DNA of 64,000 nt from contig NZ_PPDE01000008.1 in NCBI RefSeq assembly GCF_002959915.1, positions 186,001 to 250,000 of the forward strand, written 5' to 3'. The translations under genes and the position numbers were made by a program. Positions 33,731 to 42,986 of the stretch are shown in pieces. The stretch comes from Veillonella atypica KON. Its GTDB lineage: Bacteria; Bacillota; Negativicutes; Veillonellales; Veillonellaceae. The notes below the pieces were generated by a model that was given only the letters and a program-made list of their open reading frames with translations, was not told the DNA's origin and did not search any database. The first letter of the stretch is position 1. Each line of letters begins with the position of its first letter.

Positions 33731-34417
33731 ATGATAGAATTTAAGAATGTTAGTAAAGTATATGAAAACGGATCTACTGCACTTGATAATGTGTGCATCA
33801 CCATTAATGATGGTGAGTTTGTATTGATTTGTGGTCATAGTGGGGCTGGTAAATCTACGTTGTTTAAATTATTAACTCATGAAGTTACACCAGATTCTGG
33901 ATTTGTTATAGTTGATGAATTTGATGTTACAAAATTGAAACGTAGTAAAATACCAAAATTGCGACGTAAATTAGGCGTAGTATTTCAAGATTTCCGATTA
34001 TTACCTAACAAAAGCGTAGCTGAAAATATCGCTTTTGCTTTAGAGGTTATCGAGGAGAAACCTAAGGTAATTAAAGAGAAGGTAGCTCACGTTCTTGAAT
34101 TAGTTGGCATATCTGATAAGGCGAATGATTTACCAGAGGATTTATCTGGTGGTGAACAGCAACGTGTAGCGATTGCACGGGCTATCGTCAATCGTCCATC
34201 TGTATTAATTGCAGATGAACCAACTGGCAATCTTGATCCGAATACGAGTAAAGACATTGTAGATTTGTTCAAGCATATCAATAATTTTGGCACTACTGTA
34301 ATTATGGTTACCCATAATATGGATATTGTTACCTATTTAAATAAGCGAGTAATCGAATTAAAAGATGGTCGTGTTCTTAGTGATAATATGAGGGGTGCAG
34401 AATTTAATGAAGCCTAG
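33731..34417 (+). CDS. ftsE: Cell division ATP-binding protein FtsE
   Basis: FtsE (228 residues) is the ABC ATPase of the FtsEX complex, which activates peptidoglycan hydrolases at the division site. Walker A is GHSGAGKST (about 36-44), the signature [15 protein letters not shown], Walker [14 protein letters not shown] and the switch THNMD. The N-terminus [21 protein letters not shown] is typical. It overlaps ftsX, and the LytM-domain activator gene follows, so the whole activation module is together. Confidence 0.94.
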   Translation: MIEFKNVSKVYENGSTALDNVCITINDGEFVLICGHSGAGKSTLFKLLTHEVTPDSGFVIVDEFDVTKLKRSKIPKLRRKLGVVFQDFRLLPNKSVAENIAFALEVIEEKPKVIKEKVAHVLELVGISDKANDLPEDLSGGEQQRVAIARAIVNRPSVLIADEPTGNLDPNTSKDIVDLFKHINNFGTTVIMVTHNMDIVTYLNKRVIELKDGRVLSDNMRGAEFNEA

Positions 34418-35294
34418 AACAATGAAATATTTCTTTAAGGAAGCCTTAAAGTCCATGAAACGCAATGGCCTTATGACATTAGCGTCTATTTCCACTGTAG
34501 CATTATCTTTATTTATGCTTGGTGTATTTCTCTGTGGCGTTATCAATCTTAATAACATGGCATCGAGCTTAGAGAATCAAGTGCAGTTAAGTGTGTATTT
34601 GAAAGATGGTCTTACTACAGAGCAAATTATGGCTGTTGGTAAGCAAGTGAAAGCAATTCCAAATCTAAAACACTTAGAATTTGTTAATAAAGAACAAGCT
34701 ATGAAAGAATTTAAGGAGCGCTTGGGGGATCAACAACAATTGGTGAATGCCTTAGGTGGTGTAAATCCATTGCCAAACTCTTATGTTCTTACCTTTGAAA
34801 ATCCTGAAGATGTTAAATCTACAGCTAAATTAGTAACTACATTCCAAGGCGTAGAAAGTACACATTATGGTCAAGACATCATTGAGGAATTGTTCCGAAT
34901 TACACAAATTATCCGAATTGGTGGTATCGTACTCATCGGTTTCTTAGCAGCAGCTACATTGTTTATTATTTCTAACACTATTCGTTTAACTGTATTTGCT
35001 CGTCGCAAAGAGATTGCGATTATGAAATATGTAGGTGCTACTAATAGCTTTATTCGTTGGCCATTTGTTATCGAAGGCATGTTGTTAGGCTTTATTGGGT
35101 CCATTATTGCCGTATTATGCGTGGGTGAGTTCTATCATTTTATTACCATAGAAGTATCCGATTCACTTGCATTCTTCCCATTAGTTCCTATGTTCCCATT
35201 CTTCTATCAATTAGTGGCATGCTTAATTGGCGGTGGGATTATCGTAGGCATTATTGGCAGTACCATTTCATTGAAACAATATATGAAAGTATAG
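34407..35294 (+). CDS. ftsX: Cell division permease-like protein FtsX
   Basis: FtsX (295 residues) has four transmembrane segments (near 25-45, 170-195, 220-245 and 265-290) and an extracytoplasmic loop of about 120 residues after the first, the part that contacts the hydrolase activator. The N-terminal motif YFFKEALKSMKRNGLMTLASIS and the C-terminal permease domain with KYVGATNSFIRWPFVIEG are typical. ATG 34407 lies 9 nt after AGGGGTG and overlaps ftsE by 11 nt; an upstream in-frame GTG at 34395 is inside the Shine-Dalgarno. Confidence 0.93.
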   Translation: MKPRTMKYFFKEALKSMKRNGLMTLASISTVALSLFMLGVFLCGVINLNNMASSLENQVQLSVYLKDGLTTEQIMAVGKQVKAIPNLKHLEFVNKEQAMKEFKERLGDQQQLVNALGGVNPLPNSYVLTFENPEDVKSTAKLVTTFQGVESTHYGQDIIEELFRITQIIRIGGIVLIGFLAAATLFIISNTIRLTVFARRKEIAIMKYVGATNSFIRWPFVIEGMLLGFIGSIIAVLCVGEFYHFITIEVSDSLAFFPLVPMFPFFYQLVACLIGGGIIVGIIGSTISLKQYMKV

Positions 35295-35304
35295 TAGAGG
35301 GATT

Positions 35305-36504
35305 ATGAGACAGTATACATTTAAAACTCGTCTCGTAGCAGCCCTTCTTTCGGGAGTGGTATTATGCGGGACACCAGCCTATATTATGGCTGAAGATGAA
35401 GATTTAACAAATCAATTAGATTCGATTCAACAACAAGTTAACCAGCAGAATGCTGCAAAAGCAGATGCGGAAACTGTGATTGGAAGCGTTTCTGAACAGT
35501 TGCGACAAATTGAAGAACAACTTCGTCAAGCGACTGCTGAGTTAGGTACGATTAAAGAGCAGCGTGTAGCTGTAGAAAATGATATTACACTTAATGAACG
35601 TCAATTGGCGGAAGCTCAAAAACGATTAGAAGGTCGAGAATCCGTATTTTATAAACGAGTTCGTGATATTTATATCAATGGACGACTTAGTTATCTTGAT
35701 GTAGTTATTGGGTCTAAAGATTTTAGTGATTTCGCTAATCGATTAGAGGTTTTAAAACGAATTATCGATTCTGATATCACCTTGATTAACGAAATTAAAA
35801 AAGAGCGTGCTGACATTGAAGCTCATAAACAAAAACTCGAAGCAGATCGTGCTAAGTTGGTTGAATTAGAAAAAGCTGCACTTGCTAAACAGGCTGAAAT
35901 TGAACAGAAAAAAGCAGAACGCAATGTAGTTCTTCAAAAAGCACAAAATGATAGAGCAACTGCAATGCAAGCAATTGAAGAACTTAATGCTTCATCAGCG
36001 CAAGTAAGTGCTATGTTGAAAGAACGACAAGCTGCACGTGCCGCCGCAGCTGCTGCAGCGGCTTCGGCCGCGGCTCAATCCTCTGGTGGGCAAGGTGCAT
36101 CAGATAATTGGGTACAAGGTACAGGACAACTTGGCTGGCCTGTTAGTGGTGAAATCACTTCCCCTTATGGCTATCGTGTTCATCCAATTTGGGGGACTAC
36201 AATTTATCACTCCGGTATTGATATTGGCGTTGATGAAGGTACACCTGTTCATGCTGCTGATGGTGGCGTCGTAGTTTGGTCTGGATGGATGGGCGGCTAT
36301 GGTTATGCTGTTGTTATCGATCATGGTAATGGACTTTCTACACTATATGGTCATAACTCTGAGCTCGCTGTAGATGAAGGTCAATCCGTTGCGAAGGGCC
36401 AAGTTATTTCTTATGCCGGCAGTACTGGCAATAGTACAGGACCTCATGTTCACTTTGAAGTTCGTGTAAACGGGGATCCAGTAGATCCTATGGGTTATTT
36501 ATAG
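35305..36504 (+). CDS. EnvC-like murein hydrolase activator/peptidase, M23 domain
   Basis: A 399-residue exported protein: signal peptide (about 1-29, ending near AYIMA), a long coiled coil (about 33-245) rich in Glu, Gln, Lys and Ala, a short Ala/Ser linker, and a C-terminal LytM/M23 domain. The zinc motifs are intact, HSGIDIG and GPHVHFEVR, so unlike E. coli EnvC it could itself be an active endopeptidase (inference). Directly after ftsX, it is the likely partner of FtsEX in septal peptidoglycan splitting. It lies 10 nt after ftsX and 1 nt before the ctp gene. Confidence 0.88.
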   Translation: MRQYTFKTRLVAALLSGVVLCGTPAYIMAEDEDLTNQLDSIQQQVNQQNAAKADAETVIGSVSEQLRQIEEQLRQATAELGTIKEQRVAVENDITLNERQLAEAQKRLEGRESVFYKRVRDIYINGRLSYLDVVIGSKDFSDFANRLEVLKRIIDSDITLINEIKKERADIEAHKQKLEADRAKLVELEKAALAKQAEIEQKKAERNVVLQKAQNDRATAMQAIEELNASSAQVSAMLKERQAARAAAAAAAASAAAQSSGGQGASDNWVQGTGQLGWPVSGEITSPYGYRVHPIWGTTIYHSGIDIGVDEGTPVHAADGGVVVWSGWMGGYGYAVVIDHGNGLSTLYGHNSELAVDEGQSVAKGQVISYAGSTGNSTGPHVHFEVRVNGDPVDPMGYL

Positions 36505-36505
36505 A

Positions 36506-37642
36506 ATGAATAATAATTTTAAAAGAATTGGTTTATCCTTAATTAAATATATATTTGCTTCCATCATTATGTTGTGGCTCGTATTTTGGTATATTTCTGG
36601 ATCAGCTATGGGTTTACCACGATTTGTCGTAACCTATTACATAGCGACTCAGAAATTTATGACACCTGTAAGTAAAGGCACATTGTTTGATGGTATGTTG
36701 AAAGGTTTAGTGGCTTCCTTAGGAGAACCTCATAGTGTCTATTTAGACAAGGATGACTTTGAATCTATGAAAGAGCATACCTCTGGCACCTATGCAGGTG
36801 TGGGCATGGTTCTTGGACATGGTTCAAAGGGGTTAGAAGCAGTATCCGTGATTGATGATATGCCGGCTTATAAAGCTGGCATCAAAAGCGGTGATCACAT
36901 CGTATCCATTGATGGCGTAGATACTAATTCTATGACGATTGAAGATGCAGCTTCAAAAATACGTGGTGAAGCTGGTAGCGATGTAACGATTGTGGTTGAA
37001 CGGGATAATCAATTATTAACGTTTAACGTTACAAGAGAAGAAATCGTATTACCTACAGTAAAAAGTAAGATGTTATCAGACCACATTGGATATATTCGCA
37101 TTAGTCAATTCGCTGAGCATACAGCAGGTGATTTTAAAACACAATATGAGCAGCTTCTATCCGAAGGAATGACTTCATTAGTTCTAGACTTACGCGATAA
37201 TCCTGGTGGATTACTTAATAGTGCGCAAGATATTGCTAGCATTATTATGTCAGAAGGTACATTAGTATCTTTCACAACACGAGATGGAAAAACCAAAAAT
37301 TATGTATCTGATGGAAAAAATCCTGCATTACCTATGGTAGTTCTCATTAATAAAGGTTCTGCTAGTGCATCTGAAATCATTGCTGGCGCTATTCAAGATA
37401 GAAAATTAGGTACCATTGTTGGCACAAATAGTTATGGTAAAGGCACTGTTCAAAGTGTATATCCAAATCTAGAGGATGAAGGTATTAAAGTGACTATAGC
37501 TAAATACCATACTCCTAATGATCGTGTTATTGATGGAACTGGTATTCAACCAGATGTAGTTCTAGAATTACCAAAGGGAACTACCCCATCTAGTGATATG
37601 TCAGATATTCAAATTCAAAAGGCAATAGAACTATTAAAATAG
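36506..37642 (+). CDS. S41-family C-terminal processing peptidase
   Basis: A 378-residue CtpA/CtpB-type serine protease. An N-terminal membrane anchor (about 12-32) is followed by a PDZ domain (about 95-170: GVGMVLGHGSKGLEAVSVIDDMPAYKAGIKSGD in its parts) and the S41 catalytic domain with the nucleophile in GSASASEIIAGAI and the general-base lysine in SYGKGTVQ. Such proteases trim or degrade periplasmic proteins, often peptidoglycan hydrolases and their activators. It begins 1 nt after the EnvC-like gene, a conserved pairing in Firmicutes. Confidence 0.92.
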   Translation: MNNNFKRIGLSLIKYIFASIIMLWLVFWYISGSAMGLPRFVVTYYIATQKFMTPVSKGTLFDGMLKGLVASLGEPHSVYLDKDDFESMKEHTSGTYAGVGMVLGHGSKGLEAVSVIDDMPAYKAGIKSGDHIVSIDGVDTNSMTIEDAASKIRGEAGSDVTIVVERDNQLLTFNVTREEIVLPTVKSKMLSDHIGYIRISQFAEHTAGDFKTQYEQLLSEGMTSLVLDLRDNPGGLLNSAQDIASIIMSEGTLVSFTTRDGKTKNYVSDGKNPALPMVVLINKGSASASEIIAGAIQDRKLGTIVGTNSYGKGTVQSVYPNLEDEGIKVTIAKYHTPNDRVIDGTGIQPDVVLELPKGTTPSSDMSDIQIQKAIELLK

Positions 37643-37664
37643 TTTTGCAGAAAAGGATGTAATT

Positions 37665-38936
37665 ATGTTTATAGATCGCGCTCGTGTATTTGTAAAAGCG
37701 GGTGATGGCGGAGACGGTATGTCTAGTTTCCGTCGAGAGAAATATGTTCCTAATGGCGGACCAAGCGGTGGCGATGGTGGCCAAGGGGCAGATGTTATTT
37801 TAAAAGCAGATAAGAATATTAATACTCTTGTAGATTTTCGTTATAAACGCCAATTTAAAGCGCCAAAGGGTGGTAATGGTGAAAGTGCCAATAAACATGG
37901 TCGCGGTGCAGAAGATTTAATTATTCCTGTTCCATTAGGCACCGTTGTTAAGGACGAAGAATCAGGCAAGGTGTTCTGTGACTTAGTTCACGATGGTGAT
38001 ACCTTTATCATCGCTAAAGGCGGTCGCGGTGGACGCGGTAATGCGAGATTTTTATCTAGCTCTAATCGTGCACCTACCTTTGCTGAAAAAGGGGAACCAG
38101 GGGAAGAACGCTGGTTACAACTAGAGCTAAAGGTATTGGCTGATGTTGGCTTGCTTGGCTATCCAAGCGTTGGTAAATCAAGTATTCTACGCAAAGTATC
38201 TAAAGCACAACCAGAAGTGGCGGCTTATCATTTTACAACATTAACTCCTGTATTGGGTGTTGTAACGCTCCCTGGTGATCGTAGCTTTGTATTGGCTGAT
38301 ATTCCTGGTCTTATTGAAGGGGCTAGTGAAGGTGTAGGCCTTGGTCATAATTTCTTGCGCCATGTAGAACGCACGAATATTCTGATTCACGTTCTAGATG
38401 TATCTGGCATGGAAGGTCGTGACCCTAAAGTAGATTTTGATGCTATTAATGATGAGTTGCGTAAATACTCAGAGAAATTAGCTAATAAGAAACAAATCGT
38501 GGCACTTAATAAAATAAATCTTGTCTTTGATGATGAAACAATTCCAAATACAAAATCTTATTTTGAAGACAAGGGTTATGAAGTTTTCTTAATCAATGCA
38601 TTGAGTGGTGAAGGTTTACCTGAGCTAATGGAACGAGCGTATTATTATGTAGAAAATTATGAGCCAGAGGTTGAAGCCACTGATGATACCGTTATGTATG
38701 AAGCAAAACCAGATACGGAGTTTGTTATTACACGTGGTGATGATGCTGCTTTCTATATTACGGGTAAACGTATCGAACGACTTGTGGCAATGACCAATCT
38801 TGACGATGATCAATCCTTACGTCGATTCCAACGTATTTGGCGTTTTATGGAATTGGATAATAAATTACGTGAAAAAGGATGTCAAGAAGGCGATGAAGTT
38901 GTTATTGGTGAACAACGATTCACATTCAGAGACTAG
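37665..38936 (+). CDS. obg: GTPase Obg
   Basis: Obg (423 residues) is a ribosome-associated GTPase needed for 50S assembly and stress control. The glycine-rich OBG fold (about 1-158: DGGDGMSSFRREKYVPNGGP) is followed by the G domain with LGYPSVGKSS (about 167), the switch DIPGLIEGA and a slightly unusual NKIN motif in place of NKxD. The C-terminal OCT domain (about 345-423) is present. Co-localisation with yhbY and proBA is typical. Confidence 0.95.
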   Translation: MFIDRARVFVKAGDGGDGMSSFRREKYVPNGGPSGGDGGQGADVILKADKNINTLVDFRYKRQFKAPKGGNGESANKHGRGAEDLIIPVPLGTVVKDEESGKVFCDLVHDGDTFIIAKGGRGGRGNARFLSSSNRAPTFAEKGEPGEERWLQLELKVLADVGLLGYPSVGKSSILRKVSKAQPEVAAYHFTTLTPVLGVVTLPGDRSFVLADIPGLIEGASEGVGLGHNFLRHVERTNILIHVLDVSGMEGRDPKVDFDAINDELRKYSEKLANKKQIVALNKINLVFDDETIPNTKSYFEDKGYEVFLINALSGEGLPELMERAYYYVENYEPEVEATDDTVMYEAKPDTEFVITRGDDAAFYITGKRIERLVAMTNLDDDQSLRRFQRIWRFMELDNKLREKGCQEGDEVVIGEQRFTFRD

Positions 38937-38944
38937 GAGTTATA

Positions 38945-39229
38945 ATGACAGGAAAACAGAAACGGTATTTACGTTCATTAGCTGCAACTATGCCAGCTGT
39001 TGTGCAAATTGGTAAAAATGGTCTTGAGGATAGCGTGATTGATAGTGCACGAGCAGCACTGATGGCACGTGAATTAATCAAGGTTAAATTGCTTAATAAT
39101 AGTCCAGAAGATAAAGCGATTTTTCAAGAATTAGCAGATATGCTTGGTGCTGAGTTAGTACAAGTTATTGGATTCAATGGTGTTCTTTATAAAGCTAAAA
39201 AAGAACCAAAAATTATATTACCGAAATAA
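38945..39229 (+). CDS. yhbY: YhbY-family RNA-binding protein (CRM domain)
   Basis: A 94-residue single CRM-domain protein that binds RNA and associates with the 50S precursor. The family start KQKRYLRSLAATMPAVVQIGKNGL and the conserved KVKLLNNSPEDK are clear, as is the C-terminal LVQVIGFNGVLYK. It follows obg by 8 nt with a Shine-Dalgarno AGGAG. It probably acts together with Obg and RsfS in large-subunit biogenesis. Confidence 0.92.
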   Translation: MTGKQKRYLRSLAATMPAVVQIGKNGLEDSVIDSARAALMARELIKVKLLNNSPEDKAIFQELADMLGAELVQVIGFNGVLYKAKKEPKIILPK

Positions 39230-39265
39230 TAGTTATAACCTTTTTCCCTTATAGGAGATGATTGT

Positions 39266-40387
39266 ATGAGAGATGCCATTAAGAATGCTAAACGCATTGT
39301 TGTAAAAGTGGGGAGCAGTACATTATGTTACCCAAATGGTCATTTAAATTTAGAACGGATAGAACATTTAGTCCGTCAATTATCAGATCTTGCCAACCAA
39401 GGGAAAGAGGTTATTCTTGTTTCCTCGGGGGCTACGGGTGCAGGCCTTGCGCCGTTAGGATTTAAAGAAAAACCAAGAGATCTTGTGTTACGTCAAGCAT
39501 CAGCAGCGGTAGGACAAGGTGTACTCATTCATATGTACGAACGCATGTTTCGAGAGTACGGTAGAACGGTTGCTCAAATATTATTGACGAAGGAGGATAG
39601 CACTTCTCGTCATAGCTATTTGAACCTACGAAATACATTACATGCGTTATTACAATTACATGTCATTCCAATCATTAATGAAAATGATGTAGTAGCTATT
39701 GAAGAATACAAAATAGGCGATAATGATACATTATCGGCTACTGTAGCAGGGATTGTAGAAGCCGATGTGCTTATTATTTTATCTGATATTGATGGTTTAT
39801 ATACGGCTAATCCAGCTACGGATTCTACAGCTACTTTAATCCACGAAGTTTCTGTAATTACAGATGAAACTTATGAGATCGCTGGTGGTGCAGGTTCAAG
39901 TATGGGTACTGGTGGTATGTATACAAAAATTAAGGCTGCCCATATGGCGACTAATTCAGGTATACATATGATTATTGCCAGTGGTGAATCGGATAATTCT
40001 TTACGTAAAGTATGTAAAGGTGAGAATATAGGTACATTATTTGTCGCTAATGATCAAGGTGTTTCTCAAAAGCATCATTGGGTAGCTTATGGGAAACGCT
40101 TAAGTGGAAGCATTACTATAGATGAAGGATGTACGAAAGCCGTATTAAATCACGGAGCTAGTATTTTACCAGCTGGTATTATTGAAGTGGATGGGTCTTT
40201 TGAACCTGGTGATACAGTATCAATTATTGCTAAGGGAAAAGAAATCGCCAGAGGATTAGTGAATTATAGTTCTACAGATTTACTTAAGATTAGAGGTCAC
40301 AATACGCAAGATATAGCTCGTGTATTAGAAATTGATACAACATATGATGAGGTTGTTCACAGAAATAATCTAGTAATTATTCATTGA
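39266..40387 (+). CDS. proB: Glutamate 5-kinase
   Basis: ProB (373 residues) phosphorylates glutamate, the first and feedback-inhibited step of proline synthesis. The amino-acid kinase domain has VVKVGSSTLCYPNG, VSSGATGAGLAPLG, IPIINENDVVAIEEYKIGDND and a C-terminal GTGGMYTKIKAA. A PUA domain (about 280-373) completes the protein. The start ATG is behind ATAGGAGATG. Its stop overlaps the region that holds the proA start. Confidence 0.95.
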   Translation: MRDAIKNAKRIVVKVGSSTLCYPNGHLNLERIEHLVRQLSDLANQGKEVILVSSGATGAGLAPLGFKEKPRDLVLRQASAAVGQGVLIHMYERMFREYGRTVAQILLTKEDSTSRHSYLNLRNTLHALLQLHVIPIINENDVVAIEEYKIGDNDTLSATVAGIVEADVLIILSDIDGLYTANPATDSTATLIHEVSVITDETYEIAGGAGSSMGTGGMYTKIKAAHMATNSGIHMIIASGESDNSLRKVCKGENIGTLFVANDQGVSQKHHWVAYGKRLSGSITIDEGCTKAVLNHGASILPAGIIEVDGSFEPGDTVSIIAKGKEIARGLVNYSSTDLLKIRGHNTQDIARVLEIDTTYDEVVHRNNLVIIH

Positions 40388-40398
40388 TGAGGTACAGT

Positions 40399-41652
40399 AT
40401 GAATTCATATGAAAGTATATTTAAAGAAATGGGTGAATCTGCACGAGCAGCATCTATTGTTTTACAGCAATTACCAGAGAAACGCATCAATGAAGTATTA
40501 TGTGCTATAGCCGATGCGTTAGTTCAACACAGTGAACAAATTTTAACAGCCAATCACATGGATATGGATTCGGCTCGAGGCGTGGTACCTGATACGATGT
40601 TGGATAGATTACTACTATCTAAAGAGCGCATTAATCAAATGGCAGAAGGTGTTCGTCAAGTTAGTCTATTACCATCACCGGTAGGAACCATACTTGAAAC
40701 TATTAATAGGCCTAACGGACTTCACATTGAAAAGCGTGCCGTACCATTTGGTGTTATAGGTATCATTTTTGAAGCACGTCCAAATGTAACTGTTGATGCT
40801 GGCGCCTTATGCTTTAAAACCGCTAATGCCACTATTCTACGCGGTGGTAAGGAAGCATACCGTACAAATCGCGTCATCGTATCCATTATGCAAGATGTAT
40901 TAGAAGCCAATGATTTACCAAGAGCAGCTATCCAGTTAGTAGAAGTATTAGATCGTGAAGCTGTAAGTGTATTGCTACAACAACGCCGTTATATAGATGT
41001 AGTGATTCCACGTGGCGGTGCAGGATTAATACAACGGGTTGTACGTGATAGTATGATACCAGTTATAGAGACGGGATGCGGTGTCTGTCATACCTATGTT
41101 GATGCTGAAGCTAACATTGACATGGCTGTTGATATTGCTGTGAATGCAAAGGTACAACGTCCATCTGTATGTAATTCTATGGAGACTCTATTGGTTCATA
41201 AATCTATTGCTCACGAATTTCTGTTGGCATTAGACTCTAAATTAGAGCCCCATCATGTAACGATTCACGGTACACCAGATGTATTACAGATTGTTAAGGG
41301 TATTGCTGTTGATGAGCACTCATTTAGTACAGAATATAATGATCTTGATTTAAATGTAGCTATTGTATCATCTGTGGATGAGGCTATTTCACATATTAAT
41401 CAATATACGACACATCATTCTGAAGCGATTGTAACAGATAATATGAAAACCGCTCAGCATTTTATGAATCTTATCGATTGTTCTACTGTATATCATAACG
41501 CGTCTACACGTTTCACAGATGGTTTTGAATTTGGATTTGGCGCTGAAATTGGCATTAGTACACAAAAACTCCATGCTCGTGGACCAATGGGATTACAAGC
41601 ATTAACATCCTATAAATATTTTGTATTTGGTACAGGACAAATTCGTTCGTGA
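40399..41652 (+). CDS. proA: Gamma-glutamyl phosphate reductase
   Basis: ProA (417 residues) reduces gamma-glutamyl phosphate to glutamate semialdehyde with NADPH. Key segments: PFGVIGIIFEARPNVTVDA, FKTANATILRGGKEA, VIPRGGAGLIQ, and the catalytic cysteine in VCNSMETLL. ATG 40399 lies 6 nt after GAGG; earlier in-frame TTG and ATG codons at 40384-40389 overlap the proB stop and lack spacing. A third proline gene (proC) is not in the window. Its stop codon TGA overlaps the ATG of a small membrane ORF (TGATG). Confidence 0.94.
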   Translation: MNSYESIFKEMGESARAASIVLQQLPEKRINEVLCAIADALVQHSEQILTANHMDMDSARGVVPDTMLDRLLLSKERINQMAEGVRQVSLLPSPVGTILETINRPNGLHIEKRAVPFGVIGIIFEARPNVTVDAGALCFKTANATILRGGKEAYRTNRVIVSIMQDVLEANDLPRAAIQLVEVLDREAVSVLLQQRRYIDVVIPRGGAGLIQRVVRDSMIPVIETGCGVCHTYVDAEANIDMAVDIAVNAKVQRPSVCNSMETLLVHKSIAHEFLLALDSKLEPHHVTIHGTPDVLQIVKGIAVDEHSFSTEYNDLDLNVAIVSSVDEAISHINQYTTHHSEAIVTDNMKTAQHFMNLIDCSTVYHNASTRFTDGFEFGFGAEIGISTQKLHARGPMGLQALTSYKYFVFGTGQIRS

Positions 41653-41798
41653 TGCATTTATATTATTTGATACGAGCCTATTATCGTTATATTCAGACTC
41701 CAAAAGGTCGTTATGAGTGGGTATCGTATGTAAAAGCATTAGCATTATTTATCTTGATTTGTATTATAGTCATAAAGGGTGTGACTTATATATGGTAG
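41652..41798 (+). CDS. Small membrane ORF between proA and nadD, 48 residues
   Basis: A 48-codon open frame beginning at ATG 41652, overlapping the proA stop by one base (TGATG) and ending at TAG 41798 inside the first codons of nadD. The product begins MHLYYLIRAYYRYIQTPKG, a basic Tyr-rich segment, and then has one transmembrane stretch (ALALFILICIIVIKGV). There is no clear Shine-Dalgarno, so it would depend on coupling with proA. It fills an otherwise empty 139-nt gap. No family is recognised; it could be a real small protein or a device that delivers ribosomes to nadD. Confidence 0.5.
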   Translation: MHLYYLIRAYYRYIQTPKGRYEWVSYVKALALFILICIIVIKGVTYIW

Positions 41799-42406
41799 AG
41801 AACCGGCGGATTGGTATTATAGGCGGAACTTTTAACCCTATCCACTTAGGACATCTAATGATTGCAGAGGTAGCAAGGGAAAGCTTTCATTTAGAAAAGG
41901 TTATATTTGTTCCTGCAAGAATACCTCCTCATAAACATAATGATGTTATTGATGCTAAGCATCGTTATGCCATGACGGCTGCGGCGGTAGCAGATAACCC
42001 GTATTTTGAAATATCCGATGTGGAAATGCGTCGTGAAGGGCCTTCCTATACAATTGATACTATTCATCATTTCAAAAAAATATATGGAGATTCTGTTTCT
42101 TTTTACTTTATTGCTGGTACAGATACAATACGAGACTTACCTAATTGGAAATTTATTGATGAATTATTAGAGCATTGTCATTTCATTGGTGCTATGAGGC
42201 CTGATGGATCTCAAGTTGTTGATACAACATTAGAGTTATTAGGTCCCAAAGCTAAGAATAGAATTCATTTAATGAATGTACCAGAAATGAAGTTATCTGC
42301 TACTTATTTACGAGACCGACTGCGTCATGGCTTGACGGTCAGATATATGTTACCTAAATGTGTAGTTCAATATATTGAAAAATATGATATTTATCGGAAG
42401 GAATAA
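41792..42406 (+). CDS. nadD: Nicotinate-nucleotide adenylyltransferase
   Basis: NadD (204 residues) adenylates nicotinate mononucleotide to deamido-NAD. The nucleotidyltransferase fold begins with GIIGGTFNPIHLGHL (HxGH motif) and later shows FYFIAGTDTIRDLPNW and the C-terminal KLSATYLRDRL (SxTxxR variant). I place the start at ATG 41792, 9 nt after AAAGGGTG, giving the normal length. It is followed by yqeK and rsfS, the standard Firmicutes order. Confidence 0.94.
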   Translation: MVENRRIGIIGGTFNPIHLGHLMIAEVARESFHLEKVIFVPARIPPHKHNDVIDAKHRYAMTAAAVADNPYFEISDVEMRREGPSYTIDTIHHFKKIYGDSVSFYFIAGTDTIRDLPNWKFIDELLEHCHFIGAMRPDGSQVVDTTLELLGPKAKNRIHLMNVPEMKLSATYLRDRLRHGLTVRYMLPKCVVQYIEKYDIYRKE

Positions 42407-42412
42407 TTAAAG

Positions 42413-42985
42413 GTGGATATACAACAAATTGAAACCGACTTATCTAATAAATTAAGTAAAAAGCGTTTTATACACACCTTAGGTGTTGTAGAGTCAGCTG
42501 TTTATTTAGCTAAAAAATATGGGGCTAATGTAGAAGACGCTCGGTTAGCAGCGATGTTACATGACTGTGCTAAAGAATTACCATTATTGGAAATGCAAGA
42601 TTTAGTTGCAGATTTGGCCTGTGATGTTGATATGTTACATAGCGGTGCTTTATTACATGGTTTAGCAGGTATGGTGTTAGCGAATACTCATTATGGTATT
42701 ACTAATCGACAAGTATTAGAAGCAATACGTGTTCATACAACTGGAAAAGTGGGCATGTCAAAATTGGATAAAGTTATATTTTTAGCTGATTATATTGAGC
42801 CTAATCGTAATTTTCCTGGCGTAAACGATGTTCGTGCAGCTGCAGAACAGTCTCTTGATGCCGGAGTATTGTGTGGATTTGATATGACCATTCGACATTT
42901 AATAGATAGTACTGATACTATTTATCCTCTTACTATTATTAGCCGTAATGATCTTATACAGCATATGAAAAAAGGAGGTGCCTAG
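42413..42985 (+). CDS. yqeK: HD-domain phosphohydrolase YqeK, Ap4A hydrolase
   Basis: A 190-residue HD-domain protein of the YqeK family, described in Bacillus and Staphylococcus as a symmetric diadenosine tetraphosphatase. The HD pair is in AAMLHDCAKELP (about 44-55); further ligands are in SGALLHGLAGMVL and FLADYIEPNR. The start is GTG 42413. The end overlaps the Shine-Dalgarno of the next gene (AAAGGAGG). Its place between nadD and the LCP gene is typical. Confidence 0.92.
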   Translation: MDIQQIETDLSNKLSKKRFIHTLGVVESAVYLAKKYGANVEDARLAAMLHDCAKELPLLEMQDLVADLACDVDMLHSGALLHGLAGMVLANTHYGITNRQVLEAIRVHTTGKVGMSKLDKVIFLADYIEPNRNFPGVNDVRAAAEQSLDAGVLCGFDMTIRHLIDSTDTIYPLTIISRNDLIQHMKKGGA

Positions 42986-42986
42986 A

